A stretch of DNA of 64,000 bases, taken from positions 1,178,001-1,242,000 of the forward strand of contig KN832876.1 in the NCBI GenBank assembly GCA_000827325.1. Reading direction: 5' to 3'. Under the pieces are notes generated by a model, which saw only the letters and a program-made list of their open reading frames with translations, searched no databases and had not been told where the DNA came from. The DNA is from Oidiodendron maius Zn (taxonomy: Eukaryota; Ascomycota; Leotiomycetes; Myxotrichaceae). This document shows, piece by piece, positions 10,108 through 22,363 of this stretch. The position numbers were made by a program, and so were the translations under genes. Position 1 is the stretch's first letter, and each line of letters starts with the position of its first letter.

Positions 10108-13100
10108 TTAGATCATGCCTCCCTGCTCCGGACTCATGACTGGCGGGGCCGGTATGTGGCCACTGCCCAGGTGGATGGTCGAAGCTGGGGTGGTATTGCT
10201 GCTGCGAGGGATGCCCCACGGTACGCTCTCGTACGGACTGATCTCCGGCGGGCTTCTGGTACGTTCCACCGTGTTCCGTCCGCGGCTGGCGCTTCGGAGG
10301 CGCTCGGCTGCGCGTGAGAACCGCCCAGCAATACTATTCTCATTTTCGCTGCGGCCACGGGTGTGGTTAGCGGTTGAGTTCTGCGGGGGAACTACTTGAG
10401 GCGGCTGTTGAGCGTGGGAAGACCCAGTCGAAGTACCGCTCTGGGGTTCATCATCGTTGTCCATGACAATCTCAATCACTCCCGAGCTCTGAGAGTGAGA
10501 GGAGACGCCGGAAACGATCGAGTTTGTGTTGGGATCATTTCCATTGAAGCGGGGTGCGATAGGTGGCGGAGGTGGTGGAGGCGGTATCATGAGATGCTGC
10601 AATTCTGGGAGGATCGGCGGGGCTGGAGGTGGAGGGGGCGGTGGGGGGGTGAGCTTGTCATTAGCAACATTATAGACTGTGGTATTTGCTTCGAGAGTCT
10701 CATCGATACCGCTCATGATCGCCGGAATCATGGTGTTCCGCACTTCGTAGCCTAGCGTTCCTGGCTGCGAGTCTCCTTGGGCCACCTTCCGCGACGAGTG
10801 GAGCTGCGATGCTCGGTGATAGCTAGACTCGGGTCGTCGTCGAGTGCTGGGTGGCAATGCTGCATGGAAAGCTGGATGCAGCGGTAGAGCTGCTGGAAGC
10901 GCTGGAGGCGAGACTGGCTCCTCGGGGATGGGTGCAGAGGCCGAGCGCGGAGGTACACGCTTGGGAGGGCTCTGGTAAACTGACTTTGGAAGTGGTGCCA
11001 GATTCTCGAATGCATTGTTGTAGGATAGCGTGTGAGTATTCGATCCCCAAGTTGGTGGCTGGGTGTTGTCGTATCTCTCGGGAATCTGGGGAACATCTGG
11101 GATGTCTTTCCCTTCAGGATCGAACTTGGGATGTCGCATCGCTCTTGGCGTAGCTGGGAGACCAACTAGTGGACTTGTGCTCTTGTTAGAGTCATGCCCG
11201 GACCGGAAGCTTTCTGGAGACGTAGTCTGGCTGCGGGTGATATTGGGCGACCTTTGTGGAACCAATTGAGCTCTGCTGTAGTCTGTTCTTGTCGGGGGTT
11301 GATAACTCATCGGAGAAAGTCTAGCGAGTTCCTCGGGATGGACAATTGGGGGAGCAGAAGGTCGGCGGGCGAGAGACTTTCGTCTCTCCTCCAGCTCCCG
11401 AGCCGCTTGTTCCTTCTTCAACTGACGCTCATCCTTAATCTTCTTAATATCGCCAGCCTCGGCCTCAGATACTCTCCTTGAATGAGATGGCCGTCTATGG
11501 CGAGGCTCTTGATCTTTGCCGGCTTTGCTACCACTTCGATCACCCGGTTTCCGGCTGTTCGATCGATCTCGGCGCCTTCTTTCAGGAGAACCTCCGCGGA
11601 CAGAACTTGTCCCGCGCTCCCTAACGCGGCTTGTGCTTCTATGCCGAGATCTAAAACGCATCTGATCCTCAACCGCCTTTCGGAGGTCATCATTATCATC
11701 ATCCTGGTAAAATTTTGCCTGAGGTGACATTGGTAAGGGTGATGATGGAGAGCGGATGGTAGATCCGTCACCACGAGATTTGCTCCGGCCCCGCGTATCT
11801 AACTGGTGAAGAGGCTCACGGCTACGAGGTCGACGACTGTTGTTGCGACTCGTTACACGACTAGAAGGCTTGCTGGCAACATGCTCTCTCGTAGGGGCTT
11901 CAACAGACGCATGACGAATTCTGCTTGACGGCTTTGATGCTCTAGACCTAGAGTTCTCCCTCTTCGTCCTTGTGCTGATAGTCTCGTCATCATATCCGAT
12001 TGCACCTAGGTCTCGAAGGTCTTCTGGAGACATAGGAAGGGGCGACGTTGGTGAACGCTTGGCTGGTTTGATGTACCGTCCAGTCGTTCGCCCGCGCTCT
12101 TCAGACGGTTCTCGGTCTCTGGTCTTTCGACTGCTGCTACGAACCCTCCCGGACTTTTCGCGCCTCTCACGGCTGCGTTTCCTCTCTGAATAGTATTGTG
12201 CAGAATCAAGACTGCTGATGTACTGATCAAGGCTTTTCCCAGTCACAGCCGGGCTCTGATTTCCCTGGCTCCTATAACTTCTCTCACTGAGAATCGGGCT
12301 TCTTCTACCTGTTGACGAGGTTGAAGTAACGGAACCAGTAACAGAACGCTTGCTACGATATTTGGATGATACGGCAGATGGTTCTGGAGACGTCATGTAG
12401 TCGCCAGTGAGGATGGATTCCATCGGGGGCCATTGAATCTGGAGACCATCAGGTTTACGATCACGGGATCCGTTCCGCTGACGCCCACTTTGCTTGATAG
12501 CATTCACAGACTCTAGAGCGGGTGATGGTAACGGTAGTGCAGCCGCGATCGCCTCCTTATTTCGCTGCATCATAGGACTTGCAGTAGCTGCACGGTTTGT
12601 TGGGGGTGGATTGTATATCGCTGAGCTTAGCTGCATAAGTTCAGTAGGTTGCGAGTTCTTTCGTTCATGGCTGCCAATAGACCGCTTGTCGGACCCTGAT
12701 TCAACAGTTGGCGGTGGGTTTGTCGCCTCTATCTTCCGGCCAGGAAAAATAACGTCAGCAGGAGTCTCGCCAATGGAAGGAAGTCGCTGTCTTGTGAAAC
12801 CACCTGGCGTTGCTGTTCGAGCTGTTATCGGCGTGTGATACGCGCTGCGATGGCCAGGACGGAGAAGAGCAGTGTGTGCTGTATCGACTCCTGGAGATAT
12901 TGCAGATTCCGCAATGGGTGTTATGCCGCCTCCTGACATCAGCCCACTTACACCACCAATAGGAGTGCGCTCATCTTCATTCGCTCTAAAGAACTTCGAT
13001 TTCGAAGACTTGTCGTCGAATGAGGTAATGAGCTTCAGAGCGGACGTCTTTGCAATACTGCGTTGAGGGCCTCGGGAGCCAGGTGGTGAAAGGGGAGGGC

Positions 13101-15533
13101 TGAGCATTTCAGGAATAGCCTGGTTCTTAACATGAGAGAATGTTGCGGCCTGAGCCCCAGGTGAGAACCAAGGCTCAGAGGATTCTGATCCGGTACAGGA
13201 GAAGCACCTAATCGCCAATGGCTGTTGGCCGTGCTGGACGGCCCATTCGCCCCACTTATTAACCAGTGCAGACTGTCTTTGCCAATCTGCAGGGAACACC
13301 AGGCATGTCAGGAGGACCGCCTCCATGAATCGCTTGTGAGAGACATAGATCTCAATAGCATCATTCTGATCTCCCATCCCAATCATAATCGTGGCAGCGG
13401 TATGCACATCTCCCTTCTCAAGCAGGCGTTGGACGTACGCACGAGCGACTTTTGCTTGCGAAGCATGGCCGCCGATGCCGCTGAGAGCAAGAAGCATCCA
13501 GTCTGACGAGGTCATCGACTCTGAGCTCGTGGCCATGATGTCGGTATCGATATCACCGAGCCATTTAGCTAGAAGCACGCGGTTAGGTGACCCCATAGGA
13601 TGTCTACTGAGTTCATCCTGGATCAGATCCTCCACCTCGCCTTCCCAACCGAAGATCGTACTAAGCATCTGGCGACGGAGGTTATCATTTGTAAGGCGAG
13701 AGTTATCCGTAACCTTTGGGTGCCGGTAGGGAATATCGCTAAGCCTAGACTTGGTAAATTTGAAGAGGTCGATGACTCTGGCATCTTCAGGACTTTGTAA
13801 GATCTCCTGGCGTAAGCGAGAGCCTCTTGGTCGTGAGCGGTGCGACGTATTTGACGCCGAGCTCATGCTGCTCATAGAGTAAGAGTCGCGACTGGAAGAG
13901 GCCAGAGAGGGCTCTCGATAGGAATGCAGCGATGAACCAAATGACATGGTAGTACCGTCACTCATTCCTCGTGATGCCACTGACGTGTGCCTGCTGCGAT
14001 GGGGCCGGTAGTGATTAGACCCACCGGACGACCGCGAGTTAATGGAATGTGATGAAGCACGGCTTCGCGATGAGACAGGACTCAAAGTATCGGCGCGGTC
14101 AGTAGGAGCGTCCAGCTGGTCACTGTCGTGCTTGTCCATCTCCCTAGCAATCCGTGCCAAGGGAGACATATGGTCTTCATCACTCTCAGATATGTCAATG
14201 TTGATCGGGACTGCCGATAGCTCAGTATTACGCGTAGCCGCCGGTGCATCTTGCTTCTTCTGTTCCTCGATAGACACCGGCGGTGACGGTGGCAGTGGAT
14301 TGGCCGGGTGCTGCACATTAGCAACCAGCACGGGTGGCGAGTTGAGGTCAAATTGCTGGGCAGTGTTATTCCGGCCCAACGTGAACAGGGTAGCCCCGGG
14401 TCCGTAAACGGCAAGCCCCTTAACGTGTTCAAGAGTCGGCACCGATTCGTATGTGACACGCTTTGTGCGGACGTCCCATGAGGAAGTCTCCCTATGTGAT
14501 GAGGCAGTGTCAGTCCTGCTTCGCTAAGCGCGCGCGTGGGCTCTCGAAGGCTTTAGGGGGTTTTTGCACTCACCCTTCCGAATACTGGATAATGCGACCA
14601 TTTTTGGACCATCCCAGCCAGTTTGGACCAGGAGGATAGTTCTCGCTTCGTTTCAGGACTCTAACGACCTTCGCACTATCGCTGCTGCTGGGAGACTTGC
14701 TGATACTCCAGACTCGAAGATCGCCATCATGCGTCTGCGCAGCTAACATGTCGGACTTCTGCCGCGACGACGAAGCATGCCATGCCAATGTGACAATAGG
14801 AGATGGCCCCCTGGATGTTGTCAAATTGTGAAGGATCATGAATCTTGGCTGCAACGCTGCGATCATGAGTGAGCCGTTTGAGAAGCTATGCAAGTCAGCC
14901 TAAGTCTAGTAGGGAAGAAAACTAAAAATTACCCAATAGCATAGGTCCTACAATCAGCTGCTGGTGATAAAGCCGTAATTGGAATCTGGTCTAATGTCCT
15001 GGCAGAGATATGCTCAGATGTTGTTGGCTCAAATAATATAACGTTGCCTTGAGAATTTCCTGTAGAGAATTAGTATAACTTCTCAAACCAGACATCAGGA
15101 GCGTACCAAAAGCAACATTTCCGTTGCGCATCCACGCTGCCACGGTGAGATTCTCATAAGATGCAAATCTCGCAATCTCATCTCCGGTCATGCAGTCCCA
15201 TACTATAGCGGTCTGTCCTGCATCGTAGCTCACGACCAATCGGCCGGCGCCCGTTTCACTTATCGAGTCTACTGCGAGCAGCCTCACTTCCTCTGAGTGC
15301 CGGGCAAATCTTCTCTCTATCTTCAGTGTATCATGGTGGCAGCAGACGACAGAGTTCCCTTGCGCATACAGGAACATAGTCGCGGTGGCCGCGCAGGGCT
15401 CGAAGTCGCGATTGAAGGATGCTGGTTGGGGAGGCATGCTGGAACTGATCTCGGCCAGCGTGGCTAACCTCCCCTTCGACGTGGCCGAGCTCCTAGAGCC
15501 TATCGACATTGGGCGGTTCTTAGATGCCGACAT
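10108..15533 (-). CDS. large WD-repeat / RS-rich / poly-proline scaffold protein, Gemin5-like helical region, four exons
   Basis: A 1,749-residue protein of unknown function. Minus-strand exons are 15533-15107, 15059-14933, 14885-14574 and 14491-10108; the introns are 47, 47 and 82 bp. The first 330 or so residues read as WD40 blades (AGRLVVSYDAGQTAIVWDCM; THDGDLRVWSIS; ETSSWDVRTKRV). Ser/Arg-rich linkers follow. A helical TPR-like region at roughly residues 550-735 (AYVQRLLEKGDVHTAATIMI, NKWGEWAVQHGQQPLAIRCF) recalls Gemin5 and coatomer-type solenoids. Then comes a long RS-rich region with two SPLPMSP motifs, a charged stretch (KDERQLKKEQAARELEERR), two runs of eight prolines near residues 1610-1650, and a basic tail. 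The layout suggests a scaffold in RNA or membrane biology. The Gemin5 link is only structural resemblance, so no symbol is given. Confidence 0.8.
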
Positions 15534-18500
15534 GGTGATGGTGACGGCTCCGCTTGCTATCTGCCTGATGAGAGAGTCGAAGTGTCAGTCCGCTGACCGC
15601 ATTCGAAGGCAAGAAACTATCATGCAAGGAGTGGAAAAAACCCCATGATGTCCCAGGACCAACTTTGGAAAGGGGAGGGGGATATCCAGCCACGCGAAAT
15701 ATCACCGGAAGGGGTTCGAGAATAGGGGAAAAGAAGGAACGCACGGAAGTCAAGTGTCTTGCCGCCACCGCCAGCGCTTGTGGTCTTACAGCAGTACAGG
15801 GCTGATCACAATCCACGCCCAAGTCCTCTCAATCGTCCCATGAGGTTGCAGGGAGTGCTAGGCGCCGGCTGAGGTGCTGTGAGGGTGAGCCGCGTCAAAA
15901 ACGGGACCTGCGTTCTCCGGAAATAGAATCTTGTGTACGTTGTAGAATTGTCTGGTTCTGTATACCGATCCAGAAGTAGAAACGGAGGGAAATATTGAGG
16001 TGTGCAAAGAGGAACGGTGGGAAGGTTCGGGGAGGTTGCGGTAGCACGGGACTTGTCGGCGGCAGCACAGGACGGCGGATTCGCAGGACGACGAGCGTCT
16101 GGGTCTAACGAGACGCAGCAGAATGGGTGGCTCTGGCGCTTGTACGGGAGGCAGGGGGGCTGATCAAAGGGCCAAAGGATGATCTCGACTTCGCCTCGAG
16201 GGACAGATTGGAGGAGGAGTGGCCTTGGGCCCGTATATGGGGTCAACCGGCCATGTCAGAGCAGAGCGGCTACGTAGCGATGCTAAGTACTGTCAGTGGC
16301 CGATCCCCAGACCAGATCAGACATATTTAGAACAACGGCATGCAGCTCCCAGCCGAGGGGACATGGCATCTGGGCTGCGGATGCGTCCGGCTCATCTCAT
16401 TGCCTCGAGGTGATAGCACCAGGTCCGGGATGCAGAGTGGTTGAGAGGGGTCCCTGGAGTCGCTGTCCCTCCCTATTGCCATGCCTGGCTCCCTCCGCTG
16501 GCTCCCTTACTCACCTCCCTCCGCCGGGAGGGCCATGATTCAAGATGCTACTCTCCACTGGCCGGCCTTCCTTGCGGAGGGGGATCTCATTCGACAGGAC
16601 GGGCATCCCGAGCTCTCGTGACGAGCCGGCCAGAACACGGGAGGAGCCAAAAGGGCAAGTGGCCGGGCGGCGACGGGCCTCTCTGCTCAGCATTCTCATT
16701 CCCTCTGGGATCCCTCCGTCGAGCTCGTCGTGGCCCAGGTTGCTCTGCTCTTCGATTCGGCGGTGGTGGTTGATGTTCGGGTATGTGGCTGGCGAACCAG
16801 AAGCTGCGGCCGGGGGGCGGGCGCCTAGCGCACACTCCAGGCAAAGGGACGACGGGGACTTGATAGGCGGGTTGGGGTCGGCACAGCGGGATGCAATGCA
16901 CCGCAATCACACGAGTCCCCCTCACTGCAGCGGTCATCGATCACTGCCCGCATGGGTTGGGCACGGAGGGGACGCGAGGTACTTGAGGCGGGTACGAGTT
17001 TGCTCTGGGAAGGGAGGTACTTCGCAGGCAAAAGGAGAGAATGAGGGGGACTGCGAGGGACCTGCTTCTCCTCGCGTGGTACAGACAGTGCCAGACAATG
17101 CTAACCGATGCAGAGGAAGACGAGCGCGAAGACAGCGTTATCCTCCCCCGTGGGCCCATAAGACGAAGAGACTCCCGGCGCCTAACACTCTGCTCCAACG
17201 TTGGCCCTAAGATACTTAGCTTGAAGGATTCCTCGCGTCCTCCGCGTCACGGTGACCAGTTCTCTGCTGCTGCTCGTCCTCGTCACATCAATCACCACAT
17301 CTCGTCACAATCCTCTACAGCAACAGCACATCCTCTCACGGCCGCCCCGGGTGCACGTTGTGATTCGAGCCCGAAAATGCAAATAGAGTGAGGGGTTGGG
17401 GGTGGAACCGACATGGTGATTATGTTCCCTGTTGAAAATCCAAGAAAATAAGCCTCTCCCCCCCCATTCTCCATTCCCACTCCCATCACCCAATTCCGTC
17501 CTCCCCCAATCGACGACAACAGCTCCTCCTCCTCACGCCGCGTGCGGCTTCCTGTGCAGGAAGGGAAGCCGTGTGAAATGTACGGCCGGGCATGAAATTG
17601 TGATGTGATGGGCTTTCGTGAACGATCCTGAATTCCCTTTCCTATGGCATGAACACGTTCATTACCCTGTCTCGGGGACGCTCGGATACTGCTTCCGCCC
17701 GCGCGCTCTATCGTTATCTACATCTGGTCCGTGAAGCGGCCTGCATTACCTGCCTCCGCGCGCCGGCATGTACGACATTCGAGGAAGCTATCCCGAGTGT
17801 TGGTTGCTTGTCTACCGCTGGCACAGCACGACGATCTTCGGGTGCGCGACAAGCTGGAGGGAGTGCCGAAGCACGAGAGCATCAGCACAACGTCAATATA
17901 AGATATGTATTGTCATGCTGCTTAATTCGTCTCAAACCCCGCATTAAAATCAAGAGGGTCCGTACGAAGGTATCCCTATCTCCTCGTTGAAGGAGAGTCT
18001 CCTGTGTGTCCCCTCTCTTCAAAACCCCACCTTGCCCCGTCGCACGGCGCATCTCATCGTATCGCATTTCACTCCCTTTCGGAACGAGGACTCCATCGTC
18101 CAATAAACGGCACGGGTGGTTTGAAATACAGATAGCACTGTCGACCTCTTTTCTCATTGGTGGCTACCGGTCCATTTCTTTCGCGCAGAGCAACAGACGG
18201 AACCGCCGCCTGCACTTTAACCGCCGGCGCTATGCTCAGAAGGTGCCTCCCCTGCTCGTGATGCTGGTTGGTCGGCAGGGTTAAAAAGCAGCCTCACGTA
18301 CGAGGCACCACAGAGGAAGAGGGTCTGAGAGACCCTAGCCCTGTTGGTGGAGAACTCTCGGTAATGCCTTGTGTGACAGCGTTCCAAGGCTTGAGGCGAA
18401 CGGAGAACTTTGGCGCGGGACAAATTTGAAACGTTGCAGCAGCTTTGATGGTTCATATGTGCTGTGATAATATATTATGGTTATTATTGCTGCTGTTGCT

Positions 18501-19432
18501 ATTAATGTTGAGGCACCCTACTAAGGACGTGCGGTATGCAGAGACCCAAAACCCGACCATGCCCAGCCTATGAACCGTCGCTGCCACGCCGTCAATGCCC
18601 AATGCTAAATGCTAAATGCCAAATACCAAATACCAAATGCAAATACCTCATGATCTGCTCCTGCCAGCAGAGATGTGACCGAATGCGTTGTGTGAAATCC
18701 TCTTTCTCTCTCCTTCCAAATCACTCTGACCAGGGGGGCCTGTTCTCCCGGTCCGTGCTCGCCTCGCTCTCCAATTCCGCACCGCCCGAGTTCCGCTACT
18801 CCACTGCGGAAGGCGATAAGCGGTCGGCCCGTGACCCCCTTGCCATCGCCCGGCAGTCTCCTCACTCGCTGCTTCTGCGGCGCGATGATCAACAATGAAA
18901 AAGTCTTCCAAATTCTCGTCAGCCTCCTCGCTATTCCTTCATTCCGCTCGCCTCGTTTGGGATGATCGACAGCGGCTCCATGACCAAAAGAGGCCCGACG
19001 TGCGGGAGAGTCGCCGGAGAAATAGCCCGCACAGATCAGCCCGAGAGAGCGCTGCGTATACTCGCACATTGTGGGGCTAGCTGCCCGAAGCCTGACGGTG
19101 ATCTTCTTCTTCTGGGGCAACTGTGGCTGCGAGTCCTGGAAAAGGATTCTGGTATTCGTGTTTTTTGCTGACAAGACACGTCGGCCTCTCACACTCCGGA
19201 CGTGACACAGAGGCCGAGTTGGTGTGATCTTCCCGTGCATTCCTGGCCAAAAAAAAAAACCACCCCCGCTTCATGGGAATTTGTGTTGCCTTGTGGGGAA
19301 AAATGTTCGTAAGGGAATTTTAAATCATCTTGAGAAGCAGGGATCAGTAAGAGGCGCGGACTCGGCGCGGAGTGACTGGAGCTTACCAGATGAGATCAAA
19401 AGATCTCGCAGGTGACAAAAGGCGCTTCATCC
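15534..19432. other. gene-poor GC-rich intergenic region, 3.9 kb
   Basis: Between the start of the WD scaffold gene and the end of the small conserved protein at 19433. Overlapping open frames occur on both strands around 16.1-17.2 kb, as expected where GC is high and stops are rare. None has a family motif or a spliceable continuation that I could support. Part must be the WD gene promoter and 5' leader. Simple repeats occur at 18601-18646 and a small hairpin at 17548-17563. Confidence 0.5.
18601..18646. repeat. degenerate 7-bp tandem repeat
   Basis: About six copies of a heptamer that drifts from AATGCTA through AATGCCA to AATACCA. A short microsatellite-like array in the gene-poor region with no evident function. 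Confidence 0.7.
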
Positions 19433-19903
19433 TCATTCATTATTCGCCTCCTGGATAGGGCTCATGTGCTTCCCACTCGAACCACTGCGCGACTTCCTCG
19501 AGCCCCCCGAACCGCGGCTCCGACGCTTCTTCTCCTTCTCCTTCTTCGCCTTCTCCTCCCTGATCAGCTCTCGCATGAGCGCCTGTGTGTCCACGAACAC
19601 CTGATGTTGCGCGCCGGCGGGCTCCCCAGGGGAACGTGTGGCATAGGGCGAGGCGATGGGCGTGCAGTCCGGATCGGCGTCGTCAAAGACGGGAGGGAAT
19701 AGGAGGTCGTCGTCGGAGATGAAGGAGGAGGGCGGGTCGGCGTGGTCATCGCTGCTCGAATTCGAGGACAGCGAGGAGCGCCGCGGCCAGGAGGGGTACG
19801 CGCAGGAGGGGGACTGCGGGCGCGAGCCGCTGCTGGAGGGCATGTCGATGGGCGCGGTGGTGTAGCTGCTCCACGAGGGAGAGGGCGAAAAGGGATAGTA
19901 CAT
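19433..19903 (-). CDS. small conserved disordered protein, function unknown
   Basis: A 156-residue single-exon protein. It begins MYYPFSPSPSWSSYTTAPID, has a Ser/Pro-rich first half with an acidic patch (DDDLLFPPVFDDADPD), then the helix VDTQALMRELIREEKAKKEK, a highly basic RRSRGSGGSRKSRSG tract and the end KHMSPIQEANNE. The ordered helix next to a basic tail, and the specific ends, look like a maintained protein and not a chance frame. I believe similar proteins occur in related Eurotiales, but that is memory, not a search. It stands alone between two long gene-free stretches, as is often seen for regulated genes. No domain is recognised, and function is not claimed. Confidence 0.7.
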   Translation of the reverse strand: MYYPFSPSPSWSSYTTAPIDMPSSSGSRPQSPSCAYPSWPRRSSLSSNSSSDDHADPPSSFISDDDLLFPPVFDDADPDCTPIASPYATRSPGEPAGAQHQVFVDTQALMRELIREEKAKKEKEKKRRSRGSGGSRKSRSGSSGKHMSPIQEANNE

Positions 19904-22363
19904 GGTGGTTTTGAAGCTTGCTCTCTGTGAGAGTGCGTCTTGTAGAAGTGTTTGTCGTCTGCCTCAGCAGAGATATCGAGAGTTGGGCGATATAATAACC
20001 TCTGTCGGCGTCGCGTCACAGAAAAAAAGGCCGAGCAAGGGTGAGTAAGTCTCGCGTCAGCCACGGGTGTTCAGTCAGCGACGACAGGCCGGTATATATA
20101 AGATTTCGATAATCAAGAGAATCAAGAGGAACAAATATATTGGAATTAGGGGGCTATCGACTGGCATGCAGGAGCGTGAGGAGAGATGTGATCGGAAAAG
20201 GGAGGAAGGGAGGCAAAGGGGACGAGTGGATGTTATTAACCCCCCCTTGAGATGGAATGAATCACAAAAGATGGCGGTGACCTGAACACGGCGGCCTCCC
20301 ACGCGCGTCGGTGATCACCCGCAGGCAGGCAGGCGGAAAACCAAGAAACCCAACCGCCCAAACAAAGCAAAAACACTGGCGGTGACCGGACCACGAGCCT
20401 TGCCGGGAGCCTGCGCAGCCCAACCACTGAGGAATGTGAAGAGCCATCCCGCGCTCGCAATACGCCCGTATCCCCCACCACTCATGAGGTCGCGGCCGCA
20501 ACACACTCAGCACACCTTTATCACCACTCAGCAGCAACACTCAGCAGCAACACTCAGCACCACTACTCAGCACTCCGGCCCTGACCGCCTTACGACCCGA
20601 CGGCAGCTGGCGGCGCACGCCTTCACCGACACACCACGGAGGCTCGCCGGCACTCCCCCCCCCCTTCCCTTTCACCGCCGTTTCGCGACGAGTTGGTCCG
20701 GCCGGGCCTGTACTTCCTGCGCTTCCAGAAGGAAACGTTTCCTTGTAGGGTAAATAATAGCCCACAGCCGTGGAGGGCGTCCGCACACCTTACTATTGCC
20801 TTTGTGCCAGCAGAACAGGCAAAGCAATGTCCCGATCCGGTGTGTCTCGGCCACGGGGCTGCGGCGGTGAGCCCCGCGGAAGGCGGGATGTCTCGCGCCC
20901 ATCCCTTATCCCGTTCCAATACTCTGGGTCAAGGGAGACAAAGGCGTAACTTATGACAAGCCTCTTTTATCGCCATTTAGCATTTTTCCCATCCCTCGCA
21001 CCCATGGGCAAAACCTAGAATGCGCACTTCGGCGACCGGCCGTCCGATGATCGGGCTGGCGGGGCGTGGGGTGAGTCGTGGGGTGTGCGCGGGCATACAA
21101 ATATCTTCAGGACACCCCCAAATGATACCCCCACCACCTCCGGCCGCACCTGCTCCAAAACGTTACGTCCAGGTCAGCGCGATACCTTAAGTTGGCGCGA
21201 AATCCATCCATTCTCCTTCTCACGCCTCAACACGGGAGAGCGACAAATACGGGATATGGCGGATATCTGAGCCTCCATGTCTCGCAGCCAGAAACTCCTC
21301 CCTGCCATGAAGGGTTGTGGCACAGCATCCCGTACATGAGGTCCCTAACATAGCAAAAAGACCGGTCATTCTCTCTGTCTCTCCCTTCTGCTGAGCGTCG
21401 GTGCTTTCAGCCCGCCTTCGGTATTGGGAGTGTTTGGGCCAAGGGGGCACACTGAGCGCCAGTCATATGTGTCGCCCGCCCATCCTCATTCCGATCGCCA
21501 TGGTCGAGGCGATACAACTCCCCTTGCGAGCTGAGATATGTGGCATCTCAATTTCAGGGTTTAATACTCTGTGTCTTCCCCGCGCGCCCAGTAGTTTCAT
21601 ACGCAATGACTATTAGATATGTCCGAGGCGAGTGGGTGATCTAGATCTCCAGAGGCGGGTCGAGGCGATTTATAGACCGGGGGTTGCCAGTGCATCGTTG
21701 CCAGCACTCCGGTCCGCCTTCCCCGGAACCGGCTATCGAGTCCGTCCCCGCGATTCAGCTGCCCTCGCAAGATATGTATCGTTTCTGACATCGTATTTCA
21801 AGGAGGCTGAAAATGGGGCACTAGCGGGAGTCTTATAGGGCGTAGGAATGAATGGCTTATACCAAATTCATCGAACACAGAACAGAGAAGAATGTAATAC
21901 ATCACCCTAGTGGTATTTTGATAGATTGCAAGCAGAAGAGCCCCGGTCTCGTCCAACTCTATCGCTCGTCGCGAGTAGACGACTCATCATGCCTCACACA
22001 GGCACTATGACTGTTGGGGATCATGTATTGTCATTCAACGCAGAGATGGTCTAGCTTCATTGAAATAAGCACACCACTCTCGGCGACATCCAATCAAATT
22101 AGTTTCTGCAGTATATTCTCTTCAATGCGGGATAGCTGGCGGTGCGACTTCTCAGACACTTGCCGTTTTCTAAGCTTGATAGCCCATGGAAATAGCTTTC
22201 AGACATAAGGTATAGCGCTATGGGAATGCTCATGACATACTCAACCTTAGAATCACAGCCGCCTTGAACATGTGCATGTGATCTGGTGGAAGAGATACAT
22301 GGGTTTTGAGAGAATTATGAATGTCACTTTTATAACCGGCTTTGAGCTGCAATCTATATATAT
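19904..22363. other. intergenic, 2.5 kb upstream of the small conserved gene
   Basis: The region lies 5' of the 19433-19903 gene and 3' of trm2. I see no gene in it. It has a short CAGCA-rich tandem array at 20525-20573, C runs near 20240 and 20660, and many short open frames without motifs. A long promoter or an untranslated leader with introns is plausible. Confidence 0.5.
20525..20573. repeat. 13-bp tandem repeat, CAGCA-rich
   Basis: Two clear copies of ACTCAGCAGCAAC followed by shortened ACTCAGCACC and ACTCAGCACT units. A small minisatellite upstream of the small conserved gene. Confidence 0.7.

Noticed and set aside
16545-17210. 221-codon open frame in the GC-rich desert
   Set aside because: Arg/Ser/Gly-rich composition as expected from random GC-rich sequence, competing frames on the other strand, and no motif or splice partner.
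17540-17590. Hairpin CTTCCTGTGCAGGAAG and nearby AGCCGTGTG...TACGGC, reminiscent of group II intron domain V
   Set aside because: Too short and too divergent; there is no reverse transcriptase or other intron domain nearby.
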